Shown piece after piece: positions 17,788-27,107 of a stretch of DNA of 64,000 nucleotides. The notes under the pieces were generated by a model. It was not told where the DNA came from and did no database searches. It saw only the letters and a program-made list of their open reading frames with translations. Both the position numbers and the translations under genes were made by a program. The DNA is from Collinsella ihumii. Lineage in GTDB: Bacteria; Actinomycetota; Coriobacteriia; Coriobacteriales; Coriobacteriaceae. Location of the stretch: NCBI RefSeq assembly GCF_900046475.1, contig NZ_FCOU01000009.1:216214-280213 (forward strand), read 5' to 3'. How positions within the stretch are numbered: the first letter of the stretch is position 1; every line of letters begins with the position of its first letter.

Positions 17788-18618
17788 CTAGCGGATGATC
17801 TTGACGCCGAGGCGCTCGGCGATGACCGCAGACAGCTTGTTGATGGCAAAGTTCAGCAGGATGTAGACCACCGCCACGGTGAAGTACATCGATACGAGCG
17901 CGTCGTAGTTGGTTATCAGGACGCGCGCGTTCTGCATGAGGTCAGGATAGCTCACCACGTACGCCACGGTCGTGTCCTTGACGACCACGACCAGCTGGGA
18001 GATGAGCGAGGGGATGACGAAGCGGATCGCCTGGGGCAGCACGATCTTGAACATGATGCGCGCCGGCCTCATGCCGAGCGACATCGCCGCCTCCACCTGA
18101 CCGCGCGGGACGGCGTTGACGCCGGCGCGCAGCACTTCGGCAAGCACGCCGGATGCGGCGAGCATAACCGGGAGCGTGATCATCCAAAACGACGAGAGCT
18201 TGATGCCGTACTGGGGAACGACCAGGAAGAAGAAGTAGATCAGAAGCAGGCTCGGAACGCCGCGGAAAAAGTCCGTCACGACGCGGCACGCAACGGACAG
18301 CGGCTTGATGCCGCTCGTTCGTCCCAGCATGAGCACGAGCCCTAAGATCAACGACAGGACGCCAGCGGTCAGCGCGACCGCCAGCGTTCCGCGAAATCCC
18401 TGGAACAGGTAGCGCCAGGTGGTCGCCTGACCCAAGAACGTCCAGTAGCGCGGAGCAAGCTGCCCGGTGACGTAGAACTGGCGGACGATCAGAGCGATGC
18501 CGACCGCCACCGCTGCCAGCGAGAGGACGGTACCGATGATCATGCGGCGACGCGTGCGCGGACCGGGCGCCTCGTAGAGCGCGTCGCGGATGCTCATAGG
18601 CTTGCCATGGGTGCTCAT
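17788..18618 (-). CDS. amino-acid ABC importer permease
   Basis: HisM/GlnP-type membrane subunit of 276 residues. A hydrophobic N-terminal segment (MIIGTVLSLAAVAVGIALIV) is followed by the permease core with the coupling-loop motif EVLRAGVNAVPRGQVEAAMS (EAA loop) and MFKIVLPQAIRFVIPSLI. It overlaps the upstream permease gene by four bases (ATGA), so the two proteins are likely made together and form a heterodimer. No truncation. Confidence 0.93.
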   Translation of the reverse strand: MSTHGKPMSIRDALYEAPGPRTRRRMIIGTVLSLAAVAVGIALIVRQFYVTGQLAPRYWTFLGQATTWRYLFQGFRGTLAVALTAGVLSLILGLVLMLGRTSGIKPLSVACRVVTDFFRGVPSLLLIYFFFLVVPQYGIKLSSFWMITLPVMLAASGVLAEVLRAGVNAVPRGQVEAAMSLGMRPARIMFKIVLPQAIRFVIPSLISQLVVVVKDTTVAYVVSYPDLMQNARVLITNYDALVSMYFTVAVVYILLNFAINKLSAVIAERLGVKIIR

Positions 18619-19274
18619 CGCAGGATCCTCACCTTCTTATCCAGGCGGTTTCCCGCAAGACCGATCACGGCGGCCGTACCGACATAGCCGAGCGCCGCGA
18701 TCAGGAAGGCAAGGATGCCGCCGGTCGAGCGCGTGTTGATGTACGAGACGACTCCGGTGAGCTCCTGGGGGCTCATGGGTACCTGCGAACCCAGGGCCGT
18801 GGTGAGCATGACCGCGATAAGCAGGTTCGTCATGGGCAGGACCGCCGACCGAAGCGCCTGCGGGATCACGATCTGCTGGATGATCTGCCTGAACGTGAGG
18901 CCGAGCGAGCGCGCGGCCTCGATCTGGCCGACACCGATCGTGTTGATGCCGCTCATGAAGTTCTCAGAGCCGAACGCCGAGCCCATCAGGATCGTCGTGA
19001 CGATCACGCAGGTGCGGTAATCGAGCACGAGCCGCAGGTTCGGCAGCGCGTACACGATGATGACGAGCAGCGCCACGCCGGGGATGTTGCGAAAGATCTG
19101 GACATACAGGTCGCCGACCAACCGTAACGGCTTGAGCGGCGAGATGCGCATGACCGTGATGGCGACCGAGAGCACCATCACGAACGCGAACGACACCGCC
19201 GTCATCCACCAGGTGGTGACAAGACCCGTCAGATAAAGCTGACCGTAGGTCGAGAGCAGCTCAGATAGGCCCAT
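18615..19274 (-). CDS. amino-acid ABC importer permease
   Basis: Second HisQ/GlnP-type membrane subunit, 219 residues, with the N-terminal YLTGLVTTWWMTAVSFAFVM segment, FRNIPGVALLVIIVYALP, and the EAA loop GINTIGVGQIEAARSLGLTF followed by RQIIQQIVIPQALRSAVLPM. It lies downstream of the binding protein with a 183-base gap that contains GC-rich inverted sequence (around 19350-19385), possibly an attenuating stem-loop that makes the binding protein more abundant than the membrane subunits. Confidence 0.93.
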   Translation of the reverse strand: MGLSELLSTYGQLYLTGLVTTWWMTAVSFAFVMVLSVAITVMRISPLKPLRLVGDLYVQIFRNIPGVALLVIIVYALPNLRLVLDYRTCVIVTTILMGSAFGSENFMSGINTIGVGQIEAARSLGLTFRQIIQQIVIPQALRSAVLPMTNLLIAVMLTTALGSQVPMSPQELTGVVSYINTRSTGGILAFLIAALGYVGTAAVIGLAGNRLDKKVRILR

Positions 19275-19457
19275 GCACCCTCCTTACCACAGCAGGGCCG
19301 ACGCGAACACACGCCGGCCCTGCGCCATCGCTGATGTACCGAGAAGGCACCGATCGGCTCGGCTTACGCCGGGCCGCCACGGGGCCTGCCGCCATGCAGG
19401 CGACCGGTCGGCGCTTCCCTTGCGAAACGCGCGCCGTACCCGACGCGCACAGGACCC

Positions 19458-20465
19458 TTACGCCCCGATCGCGGGAGGCTCGGGGGCCTCGGCGATATCG
19501 GCGCGGTCGCCGATGCACACCTGCCACAGCTCGGACCAGGTGCCGTCCTGCTCGATGGTGGTCAAGAAGTCGTTGACGAACGCCACGCCATCGGAGTCGT
19601 GCGGAAGGCCGATTCCGTAGGCGTCGACGGGGCCGAACTCCTCGCCCGCAAGACGGTACTTGCCCGGGTTGCGGGTCATGGCGCCGAGCTGCATCGTGGC
19701 GTCGATGACGTAGGCGTCGACACGGCCCTGCTCAAGCGCGGTGCGGGCCTCCTCGTCGGTCGCGAACTCCTGGATGTTCGCATCCGGGGCGTACTCCTCG
19801 AGCACCGACGGACCCGTGGAGCCGGACTGCGCGGCGACGTTCTTGCCGGCGAGGTCGTCGACGCCGTTGATGTCGGAGTTGTCGGCCATGACGAGGATGC
19901 CCTGCTGCGTCGTGTAGTACGGGCCCGCGAAGGAGATGATCTCCTTGCGCTCGTCGGTGATGGAGTAGGTGGCGAACACCGCATCGACCTGGTCGTTGGT
20001 CAGGACGGACTCGCGCGTGTTGGACGTCACCTGCGTCAACTCGTAGGCGTCCGGATCGCCCAGGATGTAGTTGGCGAGCATCTGGAACAGGCCGGCATCG
20101 AAGCCGCGGACCTTGTTGTCCTTCTCGTTCATGAGGCAGAAGAGCATCGAGGTCTGGACGCCGCCGACGCGCATCGTGCCGGCGTCCTTGATCTTGGTGG
20201 CCCAGGTGCTCGCCGCGATGGTGGCGTCGTCGGCAACGGGACCGGAGGCCACGAGCTCGTCGTAGGCCGCCGCGTCGATCTGGGTGCCCTCGGACTCCTC
20301 GGACGAGCCATCCGAGGCGGAGGAGGAAGAACCGGCGGGAGCAGGGGCCTCCTCATCCGAGCAGCCGGCAAGACCAAAGGCGGCAACGCCCGCCAGCGCG
20401 CCCATGCCGAGCAGCGCATGGCGGCGATCGATCAGGTACTGATCGCGAGAAGTCATACGAGACAT
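19458..20465 (-). CDS. amino-acid ABC importer, substrate-binding lipoprotein
   Basis: Type II (SBP_bac_3) binding protein of 335 residues for a polar amino acid. The signal region has a twin arginine (DRRHALLGMGALAG) ahead of the lipobox GLAGC (Cys35), so Tat export of a lipoprotein is possible. A low-complexity Ser/Glu/Ala linker (about 36-60) follows, then the binding domain with RGFDAGLFQMLANYI, FATYSITDERKEIISFAGPYY and DLAGKNVAAQSGSTG. I start at ATG 20465, preceded by GGAAGGAATTC; a longer frame upstream has no support. First gene of the importer operon. The exact ligand is not shown. Confidence 0.92.
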   Translation of the reverse strand: MSRMTSRDQYLIDRRHALLGMGALAGVAAFGLAGCSDEEAPAPAGSSSSASDGSSEESEGTQIDAAAYDELVASGPVADDATIAASTWATKIKDAGTMRVGGVQTSMLFCLMNEKDNKVRGFDAGLFQMLANYILGDPDAYELTQVTSNTRESVLTNDQVDAVFATYSITDERKEIISFAGPYYTTQQGILVMADNSDINGVDDLAGKNVAAQSGSTGPSVLEEYAPDANIQEFATDEEARTALEQGRVDAYVIDATMQLGAMTRNPGKYRLAGEEFGPVDAYGIGLPHDSDGVAFVNDFLTTIEQDGTWSELWQVCIGDRADIAEAPEPPAIGA

Positions 20466-20627
20466 AACAGAATTCCTTCCTGTCGCGTGCGAAGCGCACG
20501 AACGATACCGCAGGAGCCTGCAGTATTGACCATTGTATGCGGAAATCATACCCATTTACTCAGAATTGCCTACGTTTCGGTCTCATTAACGGGATGCGCA
20601 CAACCTCGCGCCCCCTGCGTATGCAAA

Positions 20628-20682
20628 ACCCTCCAGACGACGACCTCGGCCGTATAAAAGGTCGAGCCGTCATCTGGAGGGT
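20628..20682 (-). terminator. Rho-independent terminator of the exporter operon
   Basis: On the minus strand, downstream of the exporter stop at 20715, ACCCTCCAGATGACG pairs with CGTCTGGAGGGT (one variation), with an inner CGACCT/AGGTCG stem, followed by TTTTGC. The T-run is short, but position and structure fit a terminator that separates the exporter from the amino-acid importer operon further downstream on the same strand. Confidence 0.7.
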
Positions 20683-20714
20683 GCGCTCAAGGGATCGTCA
20701 CGATGCCGTCGGGG

Positions 20715-22532
20715 TTACTCCTCTTCCCCGCCGTCCGTGAACTGCGAGTTGTAGAGCTCGGCGTAGAAGCCGTCCTTTGCGAGCAGCTCCTCGTGCGTGC
20801 CGGACTCGACGATATCGCCGTCGCGCAGCACCAAGATGACGTCCGCGTTGCGAATCGTCGACAGGCGATGCGCGATCACGAAGCTCGTCCTGCCCTGCAT
20901 GAGCGCGTCCATGGCGCGCTGGATGCGCTCCTCGGTGCGCGTGTCCACGTTCGAGGTCGCCTCGTCGAGGATCAGGATGGGACGGTCCGCGATGAACGCG
21001 CGCGCGATCGTCAGCAGCTGCTTTTGGCCCTGGCTCACATTGGAGGCGTCCTCGTTCAGCTCGAACGCATAGCCGCCGGGAAGTGTGCGGATGAAGTGGT
21101 CCGCCAGGGCGGCGCGGGCCGCCGCATGGACCTCGTCGTCGCTCGCATCGGCGCGGCCGTAGCGGATGTTCTCGAGCACGGGGCCCTTGAACAGCCAGGT
21201 GTCCTGTAGCACCATGGCGAAGTTCTCGCGCAGGTCATCGCGCGCGTACTCGCGCACATCGACGCCGTCCACGCGAATCGCGCCCGCGTTGACGTCGTAG
21301 AAGCGCATGAGCAGCTTCATGAGCGTCGTCTTGCCCGCGCCCGTGGGCCCCACGATCGCGACCGTTTGGCCGGGCTGGATGTCGCACGAGAAGTCATGGA
21401 TGATCGTCTTGTTGGGCACGTAGCCGAACTTCACGTGGTCGAACTGGACGGCGCCCTTGCTGCGCTGCGGCAGCTCCGGCGTGGCGGCGTCGGCGGACTC
21501 CTCGGGCTCGTTCAAGAACTCGAACACGCGCTCCGCTGCCGCGGAAAGCATCTGGATCATGTTCGACACCTGCGTGAGCTGGGTGATCGGCTGCGTGAAG
21601 TTGCGCACGTACTGCATGAACGCCTGGATGTCGCCGACGCTGATGGCGCCCGCGACCGCCAGGAAGGCGCCGAACGACACCACGGCGACGTAGGCGAGGT
21701 TCGCGACGAAGTTCATGATCGGCTGCATCAGGCCCGAAAGGAACTGCGAGCGCCAGCCCGCCTCGTAGAGCAGGTTGTTGTCGGCATCGAAGTCGGCGAC
21801 GGCGCGCTGCTCGCGGTTGAACACCTTGATGACGTTTTGGCCGGAGAAGCTCTCCTCGATGACGCCGTCGACCTTGCCGAGCAGCGTTTGCTGCTGGCGG
21901 AAGTAGCGCTGAGACGAACGGACGACGAGGACGACGAGGACAAGCGACACCGGGATGGTCAGAAACGTCAGGCCGGCCAGCGCGACCGACACCGAGATCA
22001 TCATGACGGTGACGCCGATGATCTGCGTGATCGAGGTGATGAGCTGGGTGACGCACTGGTTGAGCGACTGGCCGACCGTGTCGACGTCGTTGGTGATGCG
22101 CGACAGCACATCGCCGACCGCGTTGCTCTCGAAGTAGGACAGCGGCATGCGGTCGATCTTCTCGACGATCTCGCGGCGCATACGGTAGCACACGCGCTGC
22201 GTCACGCCCGTCATAAGCCACCCCTGCAGGAAGTTGAATCCGGCGGAGGTGATATACAGGCACAGCAGGCCGGCGAGGATGTACCCGATACCGGCGAAGT
22301 CGATGGAGCCCGTGCCCATGATCTTAGCGCTCAGGCCCTCGAAGAGCTTGGTGGTAGCCTGACCCAGGATGCGCGGGCCCACGACGTTGAACACCACGGA
22401 AGCGACGGCGCAGAACAGCGCCACGATGAGCGCGATGCGTTCATGTGCGAGATAGACGACAAGGTGCTTGACCGTGCCTTTGAAATCACGGGCGCGCTCG
22501 GACGCGGGCCCACGGCGTGCAGGACCTGGCAT
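20715..22532 (-). CDS. ABC exporter half-transporter (catalytically complete partner)
   Basis: Multidrug/lipid-type ABC exporter subunit, 605 residues: six predicted membrane helices (about 30-320) followed by an ATPase domain with Walker A GPTGAGKTTLMKLL (near 394), signature NVSQGQKQLLTIARAF (near 500) and Walker B PILILDEATSNVDTRTE with the catalytic Glu intact, then the switch His in VIAHRLSTI. The start ATG overlaps the stop of the upstream subunit (TGATG). Together with the neighbour, whose Walker B Glu is Asp, it should form a heterodimer with one active and one degenerate ATP site, as in LmrCD, BmrCD and TM287/288. Substrate unknown. Confidence 0.94.
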   Translation of the reverse strand: MPGPARRGPASERARDFKGTVKHLVVYLAHERIALIVALFCAVASVVFNVVGPRILGQATTKLFEGLSAKIMGTGSIDFAGIGYILAGLLCLYITSAGFNFLQGWLMTGVTQRVCYRMRREIVEKIDRMPLSYFESNAVGDVLSRITNDVDTVGQSLNQCVTQLITSITQIIGVTVMMISVSVALAGLTFLTIPVSLVLVVLVVRSSQRYFRQQQTLLGKVDGVIEESFSGQNVIKVFNREQRAVADFDADNNLLYEAGWRSQFLSGLMQPIMNFVANLAYVAVVSFGAFLAVAGAISVGDIQAFMQYVRNFTQPITQLTQVSNMIQMLSAAAERVFEFLNEPEESADAATPELPQRSKGAVQFDHVKFGYVPNKTIIHDFSCDIQPGQTVAIVGPTGAGKTTLMKLLMRFYDVNAGAIRVDGVDVREYARDDLRENFAMVLQDTWLFKGPVLENIRYGRADASDDEVHAAARAALADHFIRTLPGGYAFELNEDASNVSQGQKQLLTIARAFIADRPILILDEATSNVDTRTEERIQRAMDALMQGRTSFVIAHRLSTIRNADVILVLRDGDIVESGTHEELLAKDGFYAELYNSQFTDGGEEE

Positions 22533-24901
22533 CAGCGCTCACCTCCCTTCTCGGTCGAATCTTCTGCTGCGGCGGCGGGCTCCACGCCCTCGTCGCCGGA
22601 CTGCCCCGATGCCGGGCGCGCGGGCTCGTCCAGCCCGAGCTCGGACTCGGACAGCTGGCTCTTGGCGATCTCGAGGTACTCGGGGCAGGAACGCAGAAGC
22701 TCGGCATGCGTGCCGCGCCCCACGATGCGCCCGTCGTCGAGAACCAGGATCTCGTCGGCATGCATGATCGTGGCGATGCGCTGGGCGACGATGATGACCG
22801 CGGAGTCGGAGCAGCGCCGATCGAGCTCGGCGCGCAGCGTCGCATCGGTCTTGTAGTCGAGCGCCGAGAACGAGTCGTCGAACACGAGGACCTTCGGATG
22901 GATGGCGAGGGCGCGTGCGATGGAGAGGCGCTGGTTCTGACCGCCCGACACGTTCGTGCCGCCCTGGGAGATCGGACTTGAGTAGCCGTCCGGCTTGCCC
23001 TCGATGAACTCGGTCGCCTGCGCGATCTGCGCCGCCTGGACCATGTCCTCGTCGCTCATGGATTCGTCGCCGTACTTGATGTTGCTCTCGATGGTGCCGC
23101 TGAACAGCATGCGCTTCTGCGGCACATAGCCGATGGTGCGACGCAGCTCGGCCAAGTCGATGTTGCGGATGTCGACGCCATCGAGCGTGATGGAGCCCTC
23201 CGTCACGTCGTACAGGCGCGGTATGAGCTGCACGAGCGTCGATTTGCCGCAACCGGTCGAACCGATGATGGCGACGGTCTTGCCCGGCTCTGCCGTGAAG
23301 CTGATGTTCTCGAGCGTCGGAACGTCGGCATCGGGATACGTGAACGTGACGTCGTTGTACGAGACGACGCCCTTCCAGCCCTCGGACCGCTCGCGCGTGA
23401 CGCGCGCCTCGGGCTCGGGGTTCTTGATGGACGTCTGCGTGTCGAGCACCTCCTGCACGCGGTCGGCGGCGACGCCGGCGCGCGGCAGCATGACCGAGAT
23501 CATCGTGAGGATCATGAAGCTCATGATGACCTGCATCACGTAGTTGATATAGGCCATCAGCGTGCCGACCTGAAGGTTGCCGGCGTCCACGCCCTGCGCT
23601 CCGAACCACACGATGCCGACGGTCGTGGCGTTCATGACGATCATCATCACCGGCATGAGGAACGTCATGCAGCGGTTCGTGAAGATATAGGTGCTCGTGA
23701 GCTCGCGGTTCGCCTCGTCGTAGCGCTCCTCCTCGTGCTTTTGGCGGCCGAAGGCGCGAATGGGCATGATGCCGGTGAGGATCTCGCGCGCGATGAGGTT
23801 GTTGCGGTCGACGAGCGACTGCATGATCCGGAACTTGGGCATGGTGACGCCCATGAGCACGCCGATCGCGATGGCGATGGCGACGATGGCGACCACGAGG
23901 ATCCATTCCATCCCGGTGGGGGTGGTCAGCACGCGCACCACGGCGCCAAGGCCCATGCAGGGGGCGAACAGCACGATGCGCAGGCACATCACGGTGATCA
24001 TCTGGATCTGCTGGATATCGTTGGTCGCGCGCGTGATGAGCGAGGCCGCGGAGAACTTGCCCATCTCCGCCGGCGAGTAATCGAGCACGCGCTCGTAGAG
24101 CTGATGGCGAAGGTCGCGACCGATGGCGGCAGACGTGCGGCTCGCGTTGAGCGCCGCGAGTATGGCGCATGCCGCCGAGGCGAGCGCATACCCGAGCATG
24201 GTCAGACCCTGGCTGAACAGGTAGTTGCTCTGCACCGCCGTCAAGTCGACACCGGCATCGCGGTACGCGCTCTCGACGAACTCGATGGCGCGCGACTGGA
24301 TGATCGAATCGCCGTTGTCGCCAAGCTGGCGGGTCAGGGTCTCTCGGGACTCGACGAGCTGGTCTTTGGTCACCACGCCCGCATCGACGAGCCTCTCGAT
24401 GTCCGCGATGTCGATGGTGTCGCCGAACATCTGCCGCATGAGCTCGACCGGGTCGGCCGATGCCGCCGACGCCTCTTGGGCAGCGCCTGCGTCCGCAGCG
24501 GAAGATTCCGTGGCCGCGGCGAACTCGTCGATTGAGACGCCCTCCATGAACTGATAGGCGAGCATCTCCGCCTCGCCCATGAAGCCCTCCAGCGACTCGC
24601 GATCCGAGCGGGACCCCGTAAACGTCCGGACGCCGTCGGCGTCGGGCTCGCTGAAATGGGGCTCGACCTGATCGACCTCGGAATCGCTCAGGAACAGCTC
24701 GACGCTCGCCAGGTCCTCCGACGTGATCTCATCAGGAACCGTGCTTGAGATACCGCCCTGGCTGATGCCGACATCCACGATGTCGCTCATGACTCCGGGC
24801 AGCGTGAGCTCGAAGTTCGCCTGCGCGAAAAGCAGCACCAAGGCGATCAGAAAACTGAGCTTGTGGTTCTTCAGAAAGCTGAAAATCCTCACGCGTCCCA
24901 T
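22532..24901 (-). CDS. ABC exporter half-transporter with degenerate ATP site and large external insertion
   Basis: 789-residue exporter subunit. Helix 1 (about 14-45) is followed by an unusually long ~175-residue polar segment rich in Asp/Glu/Ala/Ser (about 50-225), predicted to lie outside the cell, then helices 2-6 and the ATPase domain: Walker A GSTGCGKSTLVQLI (near 547), signature NVSGGQNQRLSIARAL, Walker B VLVFDDSFSALD. The catalytic Glu after Walker B is Asp and the switch His position is Gln (VIIVAQRIAT), the mark of the degenerate partner in heterodimeric exporters. The start may be ATG 24901 or GTG 24892; the ribosome site GGAGGGG is better spaced for GTG. Confidence 0.92.
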   Translation of the reverse strand: MGRVRIFSFLKNHKLSFLIALVLLFAQANFELTLPGVMSDIVDVGISQGGISSTVPDEITSEDLASVELFLSDSEVDQVEPHFSEPDADGVRTFTGSRSDRESLEGFMGEAEMLAYQFMEGVSIDEFAAATESSAADAGAAQEASAASADPVELMRQMFGDTIDIADIERLVDAGVVTKDQLVESRETLTRQLGDNGDSIIQSRAIEFVESAYRDAGVDLTAVQSNYLFSQGLTMLGYALASAACAILAALNASRTSAAIGRDLRHQLYERVLDYSPAEMGKFSAASLITRATNDIQQIQMITVMCLRIVLFAPCMGLGAVVRVLTTPTGMEWILVVAIVAIAIAIGVLMGVTMPKFRIMQSLVDRNNLIAREILTGIMPIRAFGRQKHEEERYDEANRELTSTYIFTNRCMTFLMPVMMIVMNATTVGIVWFGAQGVDAGNLQVGTLMAYINYVMQVIMSFMILTMISVMLPRAGVAADRVQEVLDTQTSIKNPEPEARVTRERSEGWKGVVSYNDVTFTYPDADVPTLENISFTAEPGKTVAIIGSTGCGKSTLVQLIPRLYDVTEGSITLDGVDIRNIDLAELRRTIGYVPQKRMLFSGTIESNIKYGDESMSDEDMVQAAQIAQATEFIEGKPDGYSSPISQGGTNVSGGQNQRLSIARALAIHPKVLVFDDSFSALDYKTDATLRAELDRRCSDSAVIIVAQRIATIMHADEILVLDDGRIVGRGTHAELLRSCPEYLEIAKSQLSESELGLDEPARPASGQSGDEGVEPAAAAEDSTEKGGER

Positions 24902-25015
24902 CCCCTCCTCATATTGTCGTACCTATACACAACGGCTCATTCTTTCCGAATGACATTCGGAAATTCGCGCGACCCTCGGATTCATAAGAACCCAACAACT
25001 TAGGCACCTAATTTT

Positions 25016-25090
25016 TTTGCAAATTGGGGACGTACCTTGCGCGTGCATCTTTGCAAATTGGGGACGTACTTTAAGCGTGCATGTTTGCAA
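25016..25090 (+). repeat. tandem 34-bp REP-like monomers left of the RAYT region
   Basis: Two direct copies with 34-base period plus the first seven bases of a third. Each starts TTTGCAAATTGGGGACGTAC and ends GCGTGCAT. They have the same GGGGACGTAC core as the palindromes at 12367, 16022 and 42336. The opposite-oriented pair is at 26778-26842. The 339-base gap 24902-25240 contains these repeats, an A/T-rich start region for the exporter on its left side, and no gene. Confidence 0.88.
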
Positions 25091-25240
25091 GCAAGGGATA
25101 CCCCTTTGATGTTGGCGATGGCTATGCCTCCGGAAAATTCAAGCATGCCCTGTCGCGCCATGAAAAAAGGCACCCAATGGGTGCCCAGTAGTTCAAAATA
25201 TACCGTCGGTAACGGTTAACGCGATGTTTGCCGCGAAGTC

Positions 25241-25429
25241 TTAAGAACGAGCGACCTTGCCGGACTTGAGGCAGTTGGTGCAGACGTTCATCTTGCGACG
25301 ATGGCCATCGACCACAACATACACGCGCTGGATGTTGGGACGGAACTTACGGATGGCGACGCGGTGCGAGTGGCTAATGGAGCGACCAGCAACGGGGTGC
25401 TTACCGCAGATCTCACAAACCTTAGACAT
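25241..25429 (-). CDS. rpmB: 50S ribosomal protein L28
   Basis: Ribosomal large-subunit protein of 62 residues, MSKVCEICGKHPVAGRSISH and onwards, with two CxxC pairs (CEIC and CTNC), so the zinc-binding form. It ends LKSGKVARS. The start ATG at 25429 follows CAAGGAGGTTAACGAAA, an excellent ribosome site. It stands alone as a monocistronic gene with its own promoter, between the exporter operon and the RAYT gene. Confidence 0.97.
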   Translation of the reverse strand: MSKVCEICGKHPVAGRSISHSHRVAIRKFRPNIQRVYVVVDGHRRKMNVCTNCLKSGKVARS

Positions 25430-25482
25430 TTTCGTTAACCTCCTTGGACGGCATAAAACAGCCGTTGAACAAACAGCATTGG

Positions 25483-25488
25483 ACTATA
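25483..25488 (-). promoter_or_regulatory. extended -10 promoter of rpmB
   Basis: On the minus strand the sequence TGCTATAGT gives an extended -10 (TGC plus TATAGT) about 55 bases before the rpmB start codon. The -35 is weak (TTCAGC at 18-base spacing). The rest of the 389-base gap 25430-25818 holds no gene that I can support. Confidence 0.5.
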
Positions 25489-25818
25489 GCACAGTTTGGC
25501 GCATCTGCTGAATCTACACATTGAGCACGCGAATATCGGTTTCGCACCGGCGATATAGAGAAAAACCGATCTGGAGCAGTGAACCGCGCTCGCTGCGCAC
25601 ATGCCAGCAAATGCAGAGTAACTATACCAGAATCCCTGAGCAATGCCCCTGAAAAGGACATCAGCCGCAAAAAGCATCACGTACCAACAAGCACACCACG
25701 CCACATGCCCAATCGACGCCGTGGAACCGATTGATCGGGGCCTCTGATAGAAGCGTCTCATAGAGCAGACGGGCTCCGCGGATGCCGCGCAACCGTAGCG
25801 AGCCTTGCCGCCGTACGA

Positions 25819-26604
25819 CTACGGCATCACCCGGGATGTCGCCCTCGAGATGGTCGATATTCCGATCCCCGTGAAACGCCCGATCTGCTTAACCAGAAGG
25901 CCCGCCTCGCGCATGCTGACCAATATGCCGTTGCGCCGCTTCACGCCCAGCGCCTTCACCTCGTGAAGCGCGACGTCCTCGGGCAGAACGCTCAGGGCGC
26001 GATCGAGCGCCTCGCCATCATTGAGCCTGCCCGTCTTACGTGATGCGCGGTAGTCGTCGCAAGGTCCGTTCATAAAGTACTCGATCAGTCCCTCTCGGCT
26101 ACCGGCCAATCCGATGAGGACGTCGGTTTTGCACAGCCAGCCGATGTCATCTCTGCACACCCCCGCGTACTCTTGGAAACTGCTCCAGGGATACTCGTCG
26201 ACCTCGAATCCCGCATCCAGCGCGTTTCTCTGTATATACGTAGCCGCTTGAAGTTCATAACGGTCGGAATTGATAGCCGAGCAGCCGAATCTATTTTGGA
26301 ATACATGCCCGACTCTATCCGTGGTGTGATTGAAGTACATGGCGTAACGGCAAAGAAGCGAATGCATCGCCTTGCTGAATCCATCCGGCCGCTCATCGTC
26401 CTCGTTTTCCAGAAGAAGATGAACATGATTTGCCATGAGGCACCAGGCGATGATCGCTATGCGATGGGTCGCACATGATTGCACCAACATGTCGAGGAAC
26501 TTCACGTAATGATCGTCGGAGTAGAAAATGAGCTGGCTGCCGACTCCGCGAGCCGTGATGTGATAGAGACCCGACTCAGATAGTTCTCGTGCTACGCGCG
26601 GCAT
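25819..26604 (-). CDS. REP-associated tyrosine transposase (RAYT, IS200/IS605-like Y1 domain)
   Basis: Single-strand-specific transposase-like enzyme that handles REP/REPIN hairpins. The 261-residue protein begins MPRVARELSESGLYHITARG, then the HUH metal site in AWCLMANHVHLLLENEDDER and the downstream helix with the candidate catalytic Tyr in DRYELQAATYIQRNALDAGF. The RVGHVFQNRF and YPWSSFQEYAG segments are typical of RAYT proteins. The C-terminus (about 200-261) looks like a small helix-turn-helix (VKQIGRFTGIGISTISRATS). Start ATG 26604 follows AGGGGGAT. There are no transposon ends around it; instead 34-bp monomers lie on both sides in opposite orientation. Base composition is more A/T than neighbours. 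Confidence 0.93.
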   Translation of the reverse strand: MPRVARELSESGLYHITARGVGSQLIFYSDDHYVKFLDMLVQSCATHRIAIIAWCLMANHVHLLLENEDDERPDGFSKAMHSLLCRYAMYFNHTTDRVGHVFQNRFGCSAINSDRYELQAATYIQRNALDAGFEVDEYPWSSFQEYAGVCRDDIGWLCKTDVLIGLAGSREGLIEYFMNGPCDDYRASRKTGRLNDGEALDRALSVLPEDVALHEVKALGVKRRNGILVSMREAGLLVKQIGRFTGIGISTISRATSRVMP

Positions 26605-26777
26605 GGCGATCCCCCTTTGCATGCGCTTGATGTATATGGGTTCATATTGCCCATTATGTATTGGTGATTTCATTAGTTTCATTATTCTTTGTTTTTGTAT
26701 GGACACCTTACATGATGCGGATTGCTTCTCTAAAGATTCCAGGCACAGACCGACAAGGGGTTTCCCCGCATCAAAAA

Positions 26778-26842
26778 GTGCATGCGTAAGGTGCGTCCCC
26801 AATTTGCAAAAGTGCACGCAGGAGGTGCGTCCCCGATTTGCA
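26778..26842 (-). repeat. tandem 34-bp REP-like monomers right of the RAYT gene
   Basis: Two direct copies with 34-base period, in the opposite orientation to those at 25016-25090. On the minus strand each contains GCAAATTGGGGACGCACCT or the variant GCAAATCGGGGACGCACCT, i.e. GGGGACGCACC in place of GGGGACGTACC, and ends near GTGCAT or GTGCAC. The rest of the 503-base gap 26605-27107 holds A/T-rich sequence and a probable adhE promoter (TTATATAGAAT near 27060), with no gene. Confidence 0.88.
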
Positions 26843-27107
26843 TATGGTGAAGCGTTTCAATTTGTTGGGTGGGAGGGATGGGGCATATTTTGATAGTTTG
26901 ATAGGGTTTTTGCAGCATGGGATGGGTATCGAGACGTGGAGAGTCTTCACAATTCGGTGTCCGTTTAGGCTGATTTCAGACGATTATTTGCAGTTGAAGC
27001 GTTTCATTTATACCGTTTACGGCAAATCTCTGTAATGCTTCGGAAAACACGCCATTCCTTATATAGAATATGAGCCATAGGCAGGCACCGATGAAAAGGA
27101 GCTCAGC

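Noticed and set aside
25016..25090. CRISPR-like array (34-base period)
   Set aside because: Only two full copies, the period contains no variable spacer separated from a constant repeat, no cas genes nearby; better explained as REP monomers next to a RAYT gene.
25435..25761. Possible Cys-rich small protein upstream of rpmB
   Set aside because: Frame covers the rpmB promoter and leader, has no ribosome site and unusual composition for this genome.
25819..26604. Full IS200/IS605 insertion sequence
   Set aside because: No accessory TnpB gene, no defined left and right ends with cleavage sites; the protein type and surrounding repeats fit a domesticated RAYT.
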